A stretch of 64,000 bases of DNA. Source: Myxococcota bacterium (lineage in GTDB: Bacteria > Myxococcota_A > Bradymonadia > UBA7976 > UBA1532). Position 1 is the first letter of the stretch; the number at the start of each line of letters is the position of its first letter. The position numbers and the translations under genes are program-made. Location of the stretch: the NCBI GenBank assembly GCA_963169045.1, contig CAUJDF010000058.1, positions 310,001-374,000 of the forward strand, given 5' to 3'. Below are positions 40,963-49,449 of this stretch, in pieces. Below the pieces are notes generated by a model that had not been told where the DNA came from, ran no database searches, and was given only the letters and a program-made list of their open reading frames with translations.

Positions 40963-42017
40963 TGCTTCGTGGCGTCACGGGGGCGCAGCAGCGCCTCGTC
41001 GGCGAGGCGGTCGGCGACGGCGCCCGGGGGCTCGCCCGTCGCGTCGGACTCCTCGAAGATGCGGGTCACCGTCTCGGCGATCTGCTCGGCGGCGACGAGG
41101 ATCGTCTCGCGCACGTCGGCGACGTGCTCGAGGTAGGTCTTTGCGGCGAGGATCATCGCGCCGGCGTTGACCGCGTAGTCGGGTGCGTAGCGAATGCCGC
41201 GCTCGAGCAGGTACCGGTCGGCGGTCGCGTCGCCGAGCTGGTTGTTGGCGGCGCCGACGACGGCCTTCACCCGCAGCCGCCCCACGTTGACGGCGTCGAG
41301 CACGCCGCTCGTCGCGCAGGGGCAGAAGACGTCGGCCGGCGCGTCGTAGATCTCGGCCGGATCGACGATCGTGGCGCCGAGCTCGCTCGCCGCCCACTCG
41401 GCGCGCCCGCGGTCGAGGTCGGATGCCACCACGCGGGCGCCCTCGTGCGCGAGGCGCCGCGCCACCCGTGAGCCCATCGTGCCCAGGCCCTGGACGGCGA
41501 CGGTGCGCCCGCTCAGCTCCTCACCGAGACCGGCGGCCGCCAGCGTGGCCCGCATCGCCGCGAGCACGCCGTCGGCGACGCCGCCCGCGAGGTCGAGCGT
41601 GCGCTCGTCGGGCACCGCGACGTAGCGCGTCGTCTGCCGCATGAGCGCGATGTCACCGGGCCCAAGGCCCAAGTCCCCGGACGTATAGAAACGCCCGCCG
41701 AGGCTCTCCACGTAGCTGCCCACGGCGCGGACCATCGCGCCGCGGTCCTTCACGCCGGGGTGGTCGATGAAGACGCCCTTGCCGCCGCCGGCGTTGAGGC
41801 CCGCGAGCGCGCACTTGCGTGTCATCGCCACTGCGAGCGCCGCGCCGTCGGCGAGCGCGGTCGCCGCGTCGGCGTAGGGCAAGAAACGGCAGCCGCCGAT
41901 GGCCGGCCCGCGCGTGGTGTCGTGGATGACGATGAAGCCGATCAGGCCGCTGGCCGGGTCGCTGACGGCGACCACCTCTTCGAGGCCGCGCTCCATCATC
42001 ACCTGCAACAGATCCAC
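40944..42017 (-). CDS. Leucine/valine/phenylalanine dehydrogenase family
   Basis: A 357-residue NAD-dependent amino-acid dehydrogenase of the Glu/Leu/Phe/Val family. Features: IGGCRFLPYADAATALADG, catalytic lysines in MTRKCALAGLNAGGGKGVFI, dinucleotide-binding VQGLGTMGSRVARRL, and CPCATSGVLD then VGAANNQL, typical of leucine dehydrogenase. It interconverts branched-chain amino acids and 2-oxo acids; in related bacteria this feeds branched fatty acid synthesis. GTG at 42017 is chosen because GGAGGT lies 5 bases upstream and the resulting N-terminus (VDLLQVMMERGLEEVV) aligns with LeuDH; an ATG at 42029 precedes the site. Substrate preference cannot be settled by eye. Confidence 0.9.
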   Translation of the reverse strand: MDLLQVMMERGLEEVVAVSDPASGLIGFIVIHDTTRGPAIGGCRFLPYADAATALADGAALAVAMTRKCALAGLNAGGGKGVFIDHPGVKDRGAMVRAVGSYVESLGGRFYTSGDLGLGPGDIALMRQTTRYVAVPDERTLDLAGGVADGVLAAMRATLAAAGLGEELSGRTVAVQGLGTMGSRVARRLAHEGARVVASDLDRGRAEWAASELGATIVDPAEIYDAPADVFCPCATSGVLDAVNVGRLRVKAVVGAANNQLGDATADRYLLERGIRYAPDYAVNAGAMILAAKTYLEHVADVRETILVAAEQIAETVTRIFEESDATGEPPGAVADRLADEALLRPRDATKQWWPIR

Positions 42018-42090
42018 GCACACCTCCATCGGTTCACGGGCACACGGCGGCGCCCCGCCTTGCTTGGCAGGCGCGCGATGATACGTCACC

Positions 42091-43665
42091 ATGCGCAACA
42101 TGCCCAATGCCCTCGTCCTCAACTGCACGCCGCACGAGACCCGCGTCGCGCTGCTCGAAGACCACCAGGTCGCCGAGATCTACATCGAGCGCCGTCGGGA
42201 CTCGTCCTTGGTGGGCAACATCTACAAGGGGCGGGTCATCCGGGTGCTGCCGGGCATGCAGGCAGCCTTCGTCGACATCGGGCTCGAGCGGGCGGCCTTC
42301 CTCTACGTGGCCGACGTGGCCGAGGCCGCGGTGCGCGGCGCGACGCGTCACGGCGGCGACCTGCCGACCATCCTCAACACGCTGAGCGAGGCCCGGCACG
42401 AGTCGAGCGGCAAGCCCATTCAAGACCTGCTGCAAGAAGGGCAGGAGGTCATGGTGCAGGTGGCCAAGGAGCCCATCGGCACCAAGGGCGCGCGCGTCAC
42501 CAACCACGTCAGCATCGCCGGGCGCCACCTCGTCTACATGCCGACCGTCGACCACATCGGCATCAGCCGCCGCATCGTCGACGAGGAGGAGCGGCGCCGG
42601 CTGCGCGGCATCCTCGAAGCGCTCGTGCCCGAGGGCGGCGGCTTCGTGGCGCGAACGGCGGCCGAGGGGCGCACCCCCGAGGAGCTGCGCGCCGACCTCG
42701 AGTTCCTGCGGCAGGTGTGGAACGACATCCTCACCCGCATGGAGAGCGGCCCGGCGCCGATGACGCTCTACGAGGACCTCGACCTCGTGCTGCGCGCCGC
42801 TCGCGACCTCGTCACGCCCGAGCTCGACGAGATCCACATCGACGACGAAGGCGAGTACGACCGCCTGACGCGCTTCATGCGCCGCTTCATGCCGCGCTAC
42901 ACCGACCGCGTGAAGCGCTACCCGGGCCCCGACCCGATCTTCGACGCGTACGGCGTCGAGATCGAGCTCAACCGGGCGCTCGGCCGCAAGGTGTGGCTCA
43001 AGAGCGGCGGCTACCTGATCATCGACCAGACCGAGGCGCTCACCGCCGTCGACGTCAACACCGGCCGTTACGTCGGCAAGCGCAACCTCGAGGACACCAT
43101 CCTCAAGACGAACCTCGAGGCCGTGGAAGAGATCGTGCGCCAGCTGCGGCTGCGCAACATCGGCGGCATCATCATCGTCGACTTCATCGACATGGAGAAC
43201 CAGGTCAACCGCGACCGCGTGTACACGGCCTTCGCCGAGGCGCTGAAGCGGGACCGGGCCAAGTCGAACATCCTCGAGATCAGCGAGCTCGGGCTCGTCG
43301 AGATGACGCGCAAGCGCGTGCGCGACTCGCTGTTGCGCACCGTCTGCGAGCCCTGCTTCTACTGCCAGGGGGCGGGCACGCTGAAGAGCCGCACCTCGGT
43401 GGCCTACGAGATCTACCGCGAGGTGGTGCGCGAGGCGGAGTTCGTCGACGAGCCGACGATCCGGGTGGCGGTGCACCCTCGTATCGCGCAGGTGCTGCGC
43501 GACGAGGAGTCGTCGCTCATGGCGACGCTCGAGACGAAGGTGGGCAAGCGACTGAGAGTCGAAGAGCGACCCGACTTCCACCTCGAGCACTACGAGCTCG
43601 GGGGCGACGAGAGTAGCGCCGACGCCGCGGGCGACGCGCCCGTGCTGCACGAGCGGACGGGGTGA
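42091..43665 (+). CDS. rng: Ribonuclease G (RNase E/G family)
   Basis: A 524-residue single-strand endoribonuclease. The S1 domain (SLVGNIYKGRVIRVLPGMQA, AFVDIGLERAAFLYVAD) is followed by the 5'-sensor/RNase H region, the catalytic Asp residues in AVDVNTGRYVGK and IVDFIDMENQVNRD, and the zinc-link CEPCFYCQGAG. It lacks the long C-terminal scaffold of RNase E, so RNase G-like is the better name. The family trims 16S rRNA 5' ends and turns over mRNA. Divergent from the dehydrogenase gene; the ATG at 42091 is 8 bases from GATGAT, a possible -10, though no matching -35 is seen. PilZ follows. Confidence 0.95.
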   Translation: MRNMPNALVLNCTPHETRVALLEDHQVAEIYIERRRDSSLVGNIYKGRVIRVLPGMQAAFVDIGLERAAFLYVADVAEAAVRGATRHGGDLPTILNTLSEARHESSGKPIQDLLQEGQEVMVQVAKEPIGTKGARVTNHVSIAGRHLVYMPTVDHIGISRRIVDEEERRRLRGILEALVPEGGGFVARTAAEGRTPEELRADLEFLRQVWNDILTRMESGPAPMTLYEDLDLVLRAARDLVTPELDEIHIDDEGEYDRLTRFMRRFMPRYTDRVKRYPGPDPIFDAYGVEIELNRALGRKVWLKSGGYLIIDQTEALTAVDVNTGRYVGKRNLEDTILKTNLEAVEEIVRQLRLRNIGGIIIVDFIDMENQVNRDRVYTAFAEALKRDRAKSNILEISELGLVEMTRKRVRDSLLRTVCEPCFYCQGAGTLKSRTSVAYEIYREVVREAEFVDEPTIRVAVHPRIAQVLRDEESSLMATLETKVGKRLRVEERPDFHLEHYELGGDESSADAAGDAPVLHERTG

Positions 43666-43670
43666 GGCCC

Positions 43671-43991
43671 ATGCAACAGGAGCGTCGGCGCGACAGCCGC
43701 GTCACCATCAACAAAGAGTTCGAGACGATCGACGAGTTCGTCGCCGAGTACGCGACCGACATCTCGAGCTCGGGCTGCTTCATCCGCTCCAAGCACCCGC
43801 TGCCGGTCGGTACCAAGGTCAACCTGCGCTTCACGGTGATCGCCGGCGACATGGAGATCATCGAGGGCACCGGCGAGGTGGTCCGCGTCGTGCGGCCGCC
43901 GTCCCCCAACGCCGGCATGGGCGTCCGCTTCACCCGCCTCTCCGACAACTCCCAGCGCTTCATCCGCGAGCTGACGCAGAAGCCCGCCTGA
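43671..43991 (+). CDS. PilZ-domain protein
   Basis: 106 residues comprising one PilZ domain. The c-di-GMP-binding residues are recognisable: RRRDSR near the N-terminus and DISSSGCFI (D-SxxG type), followed by PLPVGTKVNLRFTV and GMGVRFTRLS. The pattern matches the PilZ subgroup abundant in Myxococcus. It probably reports c-di-GMP to a motility or envelope target. ATG at 43671 is preferred; a GTG at 43662 overlaps the rng stop. It is likely co-transcribed with rng. The convergent J-domain gene ends 10 bp downstream. Confidence 0.9.
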   Translation: MQQERRRDSRVTINKEFETIDEFVAEYATDISSSGCFIRSKHPLPVGTKVNLRFTVIAGDMEIIEGTGEVVRVVRPPSPNAGMGVRFTRLSDNSQRFIRELTQKPA

Positions 43992-44001
43992 GTGCGCCGG
44001 C

Positions 44002-44445
44002 TCAGCCGCGCCGGGCCTCGCGGCCGGTGATCAGGGCCGTCAGCTCCTGGTAGGCGATGTTGATCTGCTGCGCGCGCGCGTGCGCCGCCGCCTCGGCCTT
44101 CTTGTCGTGGGCGAAGCGGTCGGGGTGGTTCTCGCGCATCTTCTTGCGGTAGGCGGCCTTCACCTCGTCGATGTTGGCGCCGGGCAGCAGGCCGAGGGTG
44201 CGGTAGTGCTCGGCGGAGCTCTGCTTGCGCTGCACCTGGCGCTGCCCCTTGCGCGCCTCCGCCTCGAGCTTCTGGATCCACGCCCAGAGGTCGGACTCGA
44301 CGTCGCCGAGGCGCTCCTCGATCTCCTCGCGAAGCTCGCGCGCCTTGGCCTGCACGCGCTCGACCCGGCGCCGGACGGCGGGTTGCTTCATCGCGGCGGA
44401 GGCGGCGGCCCGGCCGGCGTCCTTCAGACGGTCGATGAGGCTCAT
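44002..44445 (-). CDS. Small J-domain protein
   Basis: 147 residues. A coiled N-terminal region (about 1-75; RVERVQAKARELREEIEERL) is followed by a C-terminal DnaJ J-domain with the invariant HPD motif in RENHPDRFAHD and the opening HYRTLGLLPGANIDEVKAAY. J-domains stimulate DnaK/Hsp70 ATPase; there is no zinc or substrate domain, so it is a specialised co-chaperone. ATG at 44445 overlaps the upstream fused oxidoreductase gene by 4 bp. Confidence 0.9.
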   Translation of the reverse strand: MSLIDRLKDAGRAAASAAMKQPAVRRRVERVQAKARELREEIEERLGDVESDLWAWIQKLEAEARKGQRQVQRKQSSAEHYRTLGLLPGANIDEVKAAYRKKMRENHPDRFAHDKKAEAAAHARAQQINIAYQELTALITGREARRG

Positions 44446-45980
44446 CCGGCGGCGTCGAGCTCCCGGACGACGTGGCCCTCGCGGGCGTAGCGGCGGCCGC
44501 AGTCGGGGCAGACGCCCGCTTCGCTCTCGCCGGGGGAGGTGCCGAACGGCAGCGTGGCCCCGCAGAAGCAGGCCCAGCCGCGCAGGCGGGCGGGGTTGCC
44601 GTAGACGAGCGCGTAGTCCGGCACGTCGCGCGTGACGACCGCGCCGGCGCCGACGAAGCAGTAGCGGCCGAGCGTGTGGCCGCACACGACGGTCGCGTTG
44701 GCGCCGATGCTGGCGCCACGCTTCACGAGGGTGGTGGTGTACTGCCCCTTGCGCGGAAAGCCGCTGCGGGGGGTGCCGACGTTGGTGAACACCATCGACG
44801 GACCGCAGAACACGTCGTCTTCGAGGATCACCCCCGAGTACACCGACACGTTGTTCTGGATCTTCACGTTGTCGCCGACCGTCACATGCCGCTCGACGAC
44901 CACGTTCTGGCCGAACGTGCAGTTCTTGCCGATGCGGCACGGGCCGAGCAGCTTGCTGAAGTGCCAGATCGAGGTGCCTTCGCCGATGTCGACGTCCCCG
45001 TCGACGGCGACGGTGGCGTGGAGGCGGACGCCGGGCCGCTCGGTGGCCTTCTCGGGCGCCTTGGACGCGGGATGCACGGCGCGATCCTCGTCGAGCGAGC
45101 GTTGCGCGGCTTCGACGACCCGCAGGACGGCGACGTCGTGGCGGGCGTCGTCGCTGCGACCGCGCTCGAGCGCCTCGAGGAAGCGGGCGCACGCGGCGCG
45201 GGCCGCGTCGGGGGCGTCGACCGCGACCGGCGCCCCCTCGTCGCCGACGTAGCGGGTGACCAGGCCGTCCTGCAGCAGCACGGTGCCCTCGTCGCCCGTG
45301 GCGACGACGCGCAGCGAGCGGAGCGGGTGCATCCAGCTGACGTGCACGTGCGCCCGCAGCCCCGCCGGGAAGCCGAGCCCGGTGAACGTCACGTCGGCGA
45401 CGTCGCCGTCGCGGATGCCGGCGGCCTGGGTGCGGATCCACTCGGGCCGCTCGCCGGCCAGCGCCAGCACGAGGCCGACGAGCTCCGGGGCGAAGCTGAA
45501 GACCGCTGCGTCGTCGCGCCGCTCGCGCCGTGGCGCCAGCGCCTCGGCGTGCACGTAGCGCAACGCTCCGATCGTCGCCGCCGCCACCCGAAAGGCGACG
45601 AGCGCCGCATCGAAGCGCAGCCCGGCGCCGGCCTGCAGCACGCGCCCGCGCCGCTCGGCGAGCGCCACCAACTCGGCGGCGGCGTCGGCGTGCACGCCCA
45701 GCAGGCCCTCGACGAGCACGTGCTTGCCCGCCTCGAGCGCGGCCTGGGCCATGCCGTCGTGGCTGCCGGTCGGCGTCGCCAGCACGACCGCGTCGATGGC
45801 GGGATCGGCGAGCAGCGCGAGGTAATCGTCGGTGGTGCGGACGTCGGGGAAGCGCGCGCGGACGTCGGGATCGAGGTCGCAGACGGCGGCCAGCGCGCCG
45901 ACGTCGGCCAGCGCGCGCAGCAGCGGCTCGCCGCGGCTGCCGGCGCCCACGAGCGCGATGCGGGGGGTGGCGTCGCTCAC
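44442..45980 (-). CDS. Fused sugar oxidoreductase (Gfo/Idh/MocA) and hexapeptide acyltransferase
   Basis: 512 residues with two enzymes in one chain. Residues 1-310 form a Gfo/Idh/MocA dehydrogenase (Rossmann VGAGSRGEPLL, ATPTGSHDGMAQAALEAGKH, VLVEGLL). Residues about 330-480 form a left-handed beta-helix acyltransferase of the WbpD/WlbB kind (GEGTSIWHFSKLLGPCRIGK, NVSVYSGVILEDDVFCGPSM, GANATVVCGHTLGRYCFVGA). A C-terminal four-Cys zinc-ribbon-like segment (CFCGATLP, CPDCGRRYA) follows. WlbA/WbpB and WbpD/WlbB are consecutive enzymes in diacetamido-sugar synthesis, so the fusion couples oxidation and N-acetylation. In the dehydrogenase half the usual catalytic EKP motif reads VEGLL, so activity may be altered. 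GTG at 45980 lies 7 bases after a -10. Confidence 0.88.
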   Translation of the reverse strand: MSDATPRIALVGAGSRGEPLLRALADVGALAAVCDLDPDVRARFPDVRTTDDYLALLADPAIDAVVLATPTGSHDGMAQAALEAGKHVLVEGLLGVHADAAAELVALAERRGRVLQAGAGLRFDAALVAFRVAAATIGALRYVHAEALAPRRERRDDAAVFSFAPELVGLVLALAGERPEWIRTQAAGIRDGDVADVTFTGLGFPAGLRAHVHVSWMHPLRSLRVVATGDEGTVLLQDGLVTRYVGDEGAPVAVDAPDAARAACARFLEALERGRSDDARHDVAVLRVVEAAQRSLDEDRAVHPASKAPEKATERPGVRLHATVAVDGDVDIGEGTSIWHFSKLLGPCRIGKNCTFGQNVVVERHVTVGDNVKIQNNVSVYSGVILEDDVFCGPSMVFTNVGTPRSGFPRKGQYTTTLVKRGASIGANATVVCGHTLGRYCFVGAGAVVTRDVPDYALVYGNPARLRGWACFCGATLPFGTSPGESEAGVCPDCGRRYAREGHVVRELDAAG

Positions 45981-45987
45981 GGGTCGA

Positions 45988-46016
45988 ATGATGGCCGAGC
46001 GAGCCGCGCGTCGCAA
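45988..46016 (-). promoter_or_regulatory. Predicted promoter of the fused oxidoreductase gene, leaderless
   Basis: On the minus strand TTGCGA (46011-46016), a 17-bp spacer and CATCAT (45988-45993), then 7 bases to the GTG at 45980. Confidence 0.42.
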
Positions 46017-46086
46017 GGCGCGAGGGTCGCAAGCGGACCGTCGCGACGTCTGCGGGGCGTCGTGGCGATCGCCTCCGGCGGCGCGC

Positions 46087-46189
46087 GACGTCTTCGAGAC
46101 CGGAAGCACGGGCGCGGCGCAGGGCGACGACGTCTTCGAGACTGGAAGCGCGGGCGCGGCGCAGGGCGACGACGTCTTCGAGACTGGAT
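46087..46189. repeat. 42-bp tandem repeat, about 2.4 copies
   Basis: Units start at 46087, 46129 and 46171 with GACGTCTTCGAGAC and continue GGAAGC-CGGGCGCGGCGCAGG. Units 1 and 2 differ at two positions; unit 3 diverges after about 19 bp. It lies in the 239-bp gap between PBP1A and the fused oxidoreductase, just after the PBP1A stop. The length is a multiple of three, but neither strand shows a credible gene. Confidence 0.8.
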
Positions 46190-46219
46190 GGACGCGCGCG
46201 TCGCACCCGAGCGGCGCAG

Positions 46220-48673
46220 TCAGTCGGAGAGGTCGTCCTCGGGCGCGTCCTCGTCGTCGCCGGCACGCGCGGGCGCGGGCGCGGTCGCCTCGGAGGGCGG
46301 CGCCGGCGCCCCGCCGCCCAGCTCCTCGAAGAAGAAGTTGCCGGCGTCGATCTCACCCGCGGCCGGCGCCGTCTCCTTCGGCTCCGTCCCCGCGAGGTAC
46401 CACTCCTGCGCGCCCCCGGACGCGGCCAGCTGGCCGGTCTTCGGGTCGATGTTCGCCGACACGACGCCCTCCGGCGCCGGCGACCAGGCCGGCCCCTCCT
46501 TCGCCGTCGCCAGCGCGAACGCTCGCGCGACGGGCGCGGCCGCGCGGCCGCCCGTCTCCTTGCTGCCGAGCGTGCGCGGGTCGTCGAAGCCGATCCACGC
46601 CACCATCGCCACCTCCGGCAGCAGGCCGACGAACCAGGTGTCGCGCGCGTCGTTGCTCGTGCCGGTCTTGCCGACGACGGGCCGCGGCACATCCTTCAGG
46701 CGCGTGCCGGAGCCCTCGGTGACGACGCTGCGCATCATCGAGCGCAGCACCCACGCCACCGCCGGATCCACGACCTGCGCCGGCTCGGGCGGCGCGTCCT
46801 CGGAGACGCCGAGGCCGGGCACCCGCGCCCCGTCGGGACCGGACACCGCGAGCACCATCCGCGGCGCGTCGCGGCGCCCGTCCGCGGCGAATGTCGCGAA
46901 CGCGTTCGCCAGCTCGAGCGGGCTCACCTCGCTCGACCCGAGCGCCACCGTCAGGTTGTCTGCGAGCGGCGACGTGATGCCGGCGCCCTTCGCGAAGGCG
47001 TGCACGGCCGGTACGCCGACGTCGTTCGCCACGCGGATGGCGATCGAGTTGATCGACTTCGCCAGCGCCACCCGCAGCGACAGCGGGCCCTCGAACTTCG
47101 CCGAGAAGTTCTTGGGTTCCCAGAACTTGCCGTTGCCGAGCGGCAGGACCTCGGGCGCGTCGATCACCCGCGTCGACGGGCTGTACTTCCGGCTCGCGAG
47201 CGCCGCGCCGTAGACGAACGGCTTGAACGTGCTGCCCGGCTGGCGCCGCGCCTGGGTGGCGCGGTCGAACGGCTGCTCGAGGAAGTCCTCGCCGCCCACG
47301 AGCGCGAGCACGCGCCGCGTCTGCGGGTCGAGCGCGACGAACGCGCCCTGCGGACCGACGTGCAGCACCGCGCGCATCACCTCCGGGTGCTTCGGTCCGT
47401 CGTCGCGCACCGCCACCGGCAGCACCGCGCCCGGCGCCCAGGGCAGCTCGCCCTTGTCGCCGAGCCAGCGCTTCGTGCCCGCGGCCGCGATGCGCGCCCG
47501 CCCGACCCCGAGGTCGAGCTCGAGCGCGCCGTCCTTCACGGCGACGAGCAGCGCCGGCACCACGCGCCCCGCCGCCGGCGGCTGGCCGCCGAGCGCCTTG
47601 ACGCGCTTCTCGCGCCAGCGGTCCCAGCGCGCCTTGGGCTCGACCGGCACCTTCTCGGCGAACTTCTGGCGTGCGTCGATCTCGCGCAGCCCCTCGCGGA
47701 CCGCCGCCAGCGCCGCCCGCTGCCGCTCGAGGTCGAGTGTGGTCTCGATCTTCAGGCCGCCGTTGAGCAGCCGCTCGGAACCGACGACCGCCGCCACCTG
47801 CCGCCGCACCTCCTCGACGAACCACCCCGCCTCCGGCAGCGGCAGCTCCTCGACCTCCGCGAGCTGGAACCCGGCCTTCGCCGCCTCGTCCGCCTGGGCC
47901 TGCGTGATGTACCCGTTCTCCGCCATCTCGCGCAGGACGTAGGCGCGCCGATCCCGCGCCCGCTCCGGGTGCTTGCGCGGCGACAGTCGCTCCGGCGACT
48001 GGACGATGCCGGCGAGCACCGCCGCCTCGGGGACGGTCACCTTCTTCGCCGGCTTGCCGAAGTAGTACTGCGCGGCCTCCTCGACGCCGTAACGGCCGTG
48101 CCCGAAGTAGGCGGCGTTGAGGTACAGCGTCAGGATCTCGTCCTTCGAGAGCGAGCTCTCGAGCCGCCGGGCCAGGATGAGCTCCTTGGCCTTGCGCTCG
48201 AGTGTCTTCTCGGGCGTGAGCAGCAGCAGCTTCACCGTCTGCTGGGTGATCGTGCTGCCCGAGCCCGTCACGTGGCCGGCGCGGAAGCTGTTCCAAAGCG
48301 CGCGCAGCATGCCCGTGTAGTCGAGGCCCTCGTGCTTGTAGAAGTCGGCGTCCTCCGCGGAGAGCACCGCCTGCACGAGCACGTCGGCCATCTGCTCGCG
48401 GCCGACCACCGTGCGCCGCTCGGTGAAGAACTCGGCGACGACCGTCCCGTCGGCGGCGTGCACGCGGCTCACCTGGGGCGGCTGGTAGTCCTTCAGCGTG
48501 GTGAAGTCGGGCAGGTCGCGGGCGAACCACAGATAGCCCCCGACGAGCACGCCGGCCCCGAGGACCGCCCCGACGAGCAGCGAGACGAGGCCCCACTTCA
48601 GCACCCGGACCCAGGGCGAGCGGCGCTTCTTCTGCGGCTTGGCGCGGCCGCCCTTCGACTTCGGTGGGCTCAT
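46220..48673 (-). CDS. mrcA: Penicillin-binding protein 1A (glycosyltransferase/transpeptidase)
   Basis: A class A PBP of 817 residues that polymerises and cross-links peptidoglycan in the periplasm. A basic cytoplasmic tail is followed by one membrane anchor (about 28-50). The GT51 domain has EDADFYKHEGLDY and GSTITQQTVKLLL. The transpeptidase has SxxK in RQPGSTFKPF, SxN in KSINS and KTG in GKTGTSND. An insertion of about 130 residues (OB-like, about 300-420) lies between the domains as in PBP1A. The C-terminal tail is Pro/Ala/Asp-rich. ATG at 48673; a 41-bp gap separates it from a divergent small gene. Confidence 0.95.
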   Translation of the reverse strand: MSPPKSKGGRAKPQKKRRSPWVRVLKWGLVSLLVGAVLGAGVLVGGYLWFARDLPDFTTLKDYQPPQVSRVHAADGTVVAEFFTERRTVVGREQMADVLVQAVLSAEDADFYKHEGLDYTGMLRALWNSFRAGHVTGSGSTITQQTVKLLLLTPEKTLERKAKELILARRLESSLSKDEILTLYLNAAYFGHGRYGVEEAAQYYFGKPAKKVTVPEAAVLAGIVQSPERLSPRKHPERARDRRAYVLREMAENGYITQAQADEAAKAGFQLAEVEELPLPEAGWFVEEVRRQVAAVVGSERLLNGGLKIETTLDLERQRAALAAVREGLREIDARQKFAEKVPVEPKARWDRWREKRVKALGGQPPAAGRVVPALLVAVKDGALELDLGVGRARIAAAGTKRWLGDKGELPWAPGAVLPVAVRDDGPKHPEVMRAVLHVGPQGAFVALDPQTRRVLALVGGEDFLEQPFDRATQARRQPGSTFKPFVYGAALASRKYSPSTRVIDAPEVLPLGNGKFWEPKNFSAKFEGPLSLRVALAKSINSIAIRVANDVGVPAVHAFAKGAGITSPLADNLTVALGSSEVSPLELANAFATFAADGRRDAPRMVLAVSGPDGARVPGLGVSEDAPPEPAQVVDPAVAWVLRSMMRSVVTEGSGTRLKDVPRPVVGKTGTSNDARDTWFVGLLPEVAMVAWIGFDDPRTLGSKETGGRAAAPVARAFALATAKEGPAWSPAPEGVVSANIDPKTGQLAASGGAQEWYLAGTEPKETAPAAGEIDAGNFFFEELGGGAPAPPSEATAPAPARAGDDEDAPEDDLSD

Positions 48674-48714
48674 GCTGCTTGTGCGTCGGTTCGTTTCGTG
48701 CGAGCTACGTTCGC

Positions 48715-49005
48715 ATGGAACACGTGGTGCGCAAGCTGCGATTCCGCTTCTTCCACCGCGGACGTGTGCTCGAGGCCGAGGGCCGCACCGTGGAGTCGCC
48801 CGACGGGCAGGTCAAGATCCAGGCGTGGGTGCGCAGCGCCGAGCACCCGAACCAGGTGCTCGAGGTGGCGCCGGTGCCGCGGCTCGACGACGCCTGGCGC
48901 CTCTTCCACAAGCTCGGCAACCACGCCGGCTTCGAGCCGCGGGAGTACCGCGTGGTCGGTGATGACGGCAGCTTCGGCGACTGGAAGCCGGTGCCCGGGG
49001 CCTGA
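48715..49005 (+). CDS. Conserved-looking small protein of unknown function
   Basis: 96 residues. I do not recognise the family. The N-terminus (MEHVVRKLRFRFFHRGRVLE) is basic with alternating hydrophobic residues, suggesting a beta-rich fold. It has no signal peptide, membrane segment, cysteines or known motif. It is divergent from PBP1A and its stop abuts the end of the convergent lipoprotein gene (0 bp). The frame is open upstream to 48664, overlapping the start of the PBP1A gene, so ATG 48715 is preferred. Codon use is like neighbouring genes, supporting a real gene. Confidence 0.6.
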   Translation: MEHVVRKLRFRFFHRGRVLEAEGRTVESPDGQVKIQAWVRSAEHPNQVLEVAPVPRLDDAWRLFHKLGNHAGFEPREYRVVGDDGSFGDWKPVPGA

Positions 49006-49449
49006 TCACTCGGCGACGACGAACCGCGCCTCATAGTCGACGGGCAGGACGCGTCCTTCTGACGACTCGAGACCGCCGCGGACGAGCAGGCGCCAGGGGC
49101 CAGGCCCGATCGCCGTCCGCACCTCGGGGTCGAGCAGCACCCGCAGCGTGTACGTCTCGTCGTCATAGGCGACGTTGGTGCGGTCGGTGCGCACGACGGG
49201 CAGCGCGCCCTCGGGGCCGACGAGCTCGAGGAAGTCGCCGCTCTCCTCCCGCACGACGAACGCCTCGCCGAGGTCGTCGGAGAACGTCACCGCCACCTCG
49301 CGCAGATCGGCGTGCGCGATCGTCGCGCCGCTCGCGGGGTAGGCGTTGAACACGAACAGCGGGGTGTCGACCTCGAGCGCCGGCACGTCGGCGCAGCCCG
49401 CCCAAGCCAGCGCCGCGAGCGCGACGCCATTCACCAGCCAAGACGCCAT
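49006..49449 (-). CDS. Small Ig-like lipoprotein
   Basis: 147 residues with a signal peptide ending in the lipobox ALAWAGC (Cys19). One Ig-like domain follows, with the SbsA/Big_5 pattern VFNAYPASGATIAHADLREV then AVTFSDDL, typical of bacterial surface proteins. It is second in a two-gene unit: its ATG at 49449 lies inside the end of the upstream barrel-like gene (19-bp overlap). Probably an outer-membrane-attached partner of that protein. Confidence 0.75.
   Translation of the reverse strand: MASWLVNGVALAALAWAGCADVPALEVDTPLFVFNAYPASGATIAHADLREVAVTFSDDLGEAFVVREESGDFLELVGPEGALPVVRTDRTNVAYDDETYTLRVLLDPEVRTAIGPGPWRLLVRGGLESSEGRVLPVDYEARFVVAE

Noticed and set aside
46087-46189. CRISPR array
   Set aside because: Units are directly adjacent with no spacers, only about 2.4 copies, and there are no cas genes.
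45832-46722. Plus-strand coding of the 42-bp repeat as a 14-residue peptide repeat (VFETGS...)
   Set aside because: The frame runs antisense into PBP1A and the oxidoreductase, has no start signals, and its other residues look like random high-GC translation.
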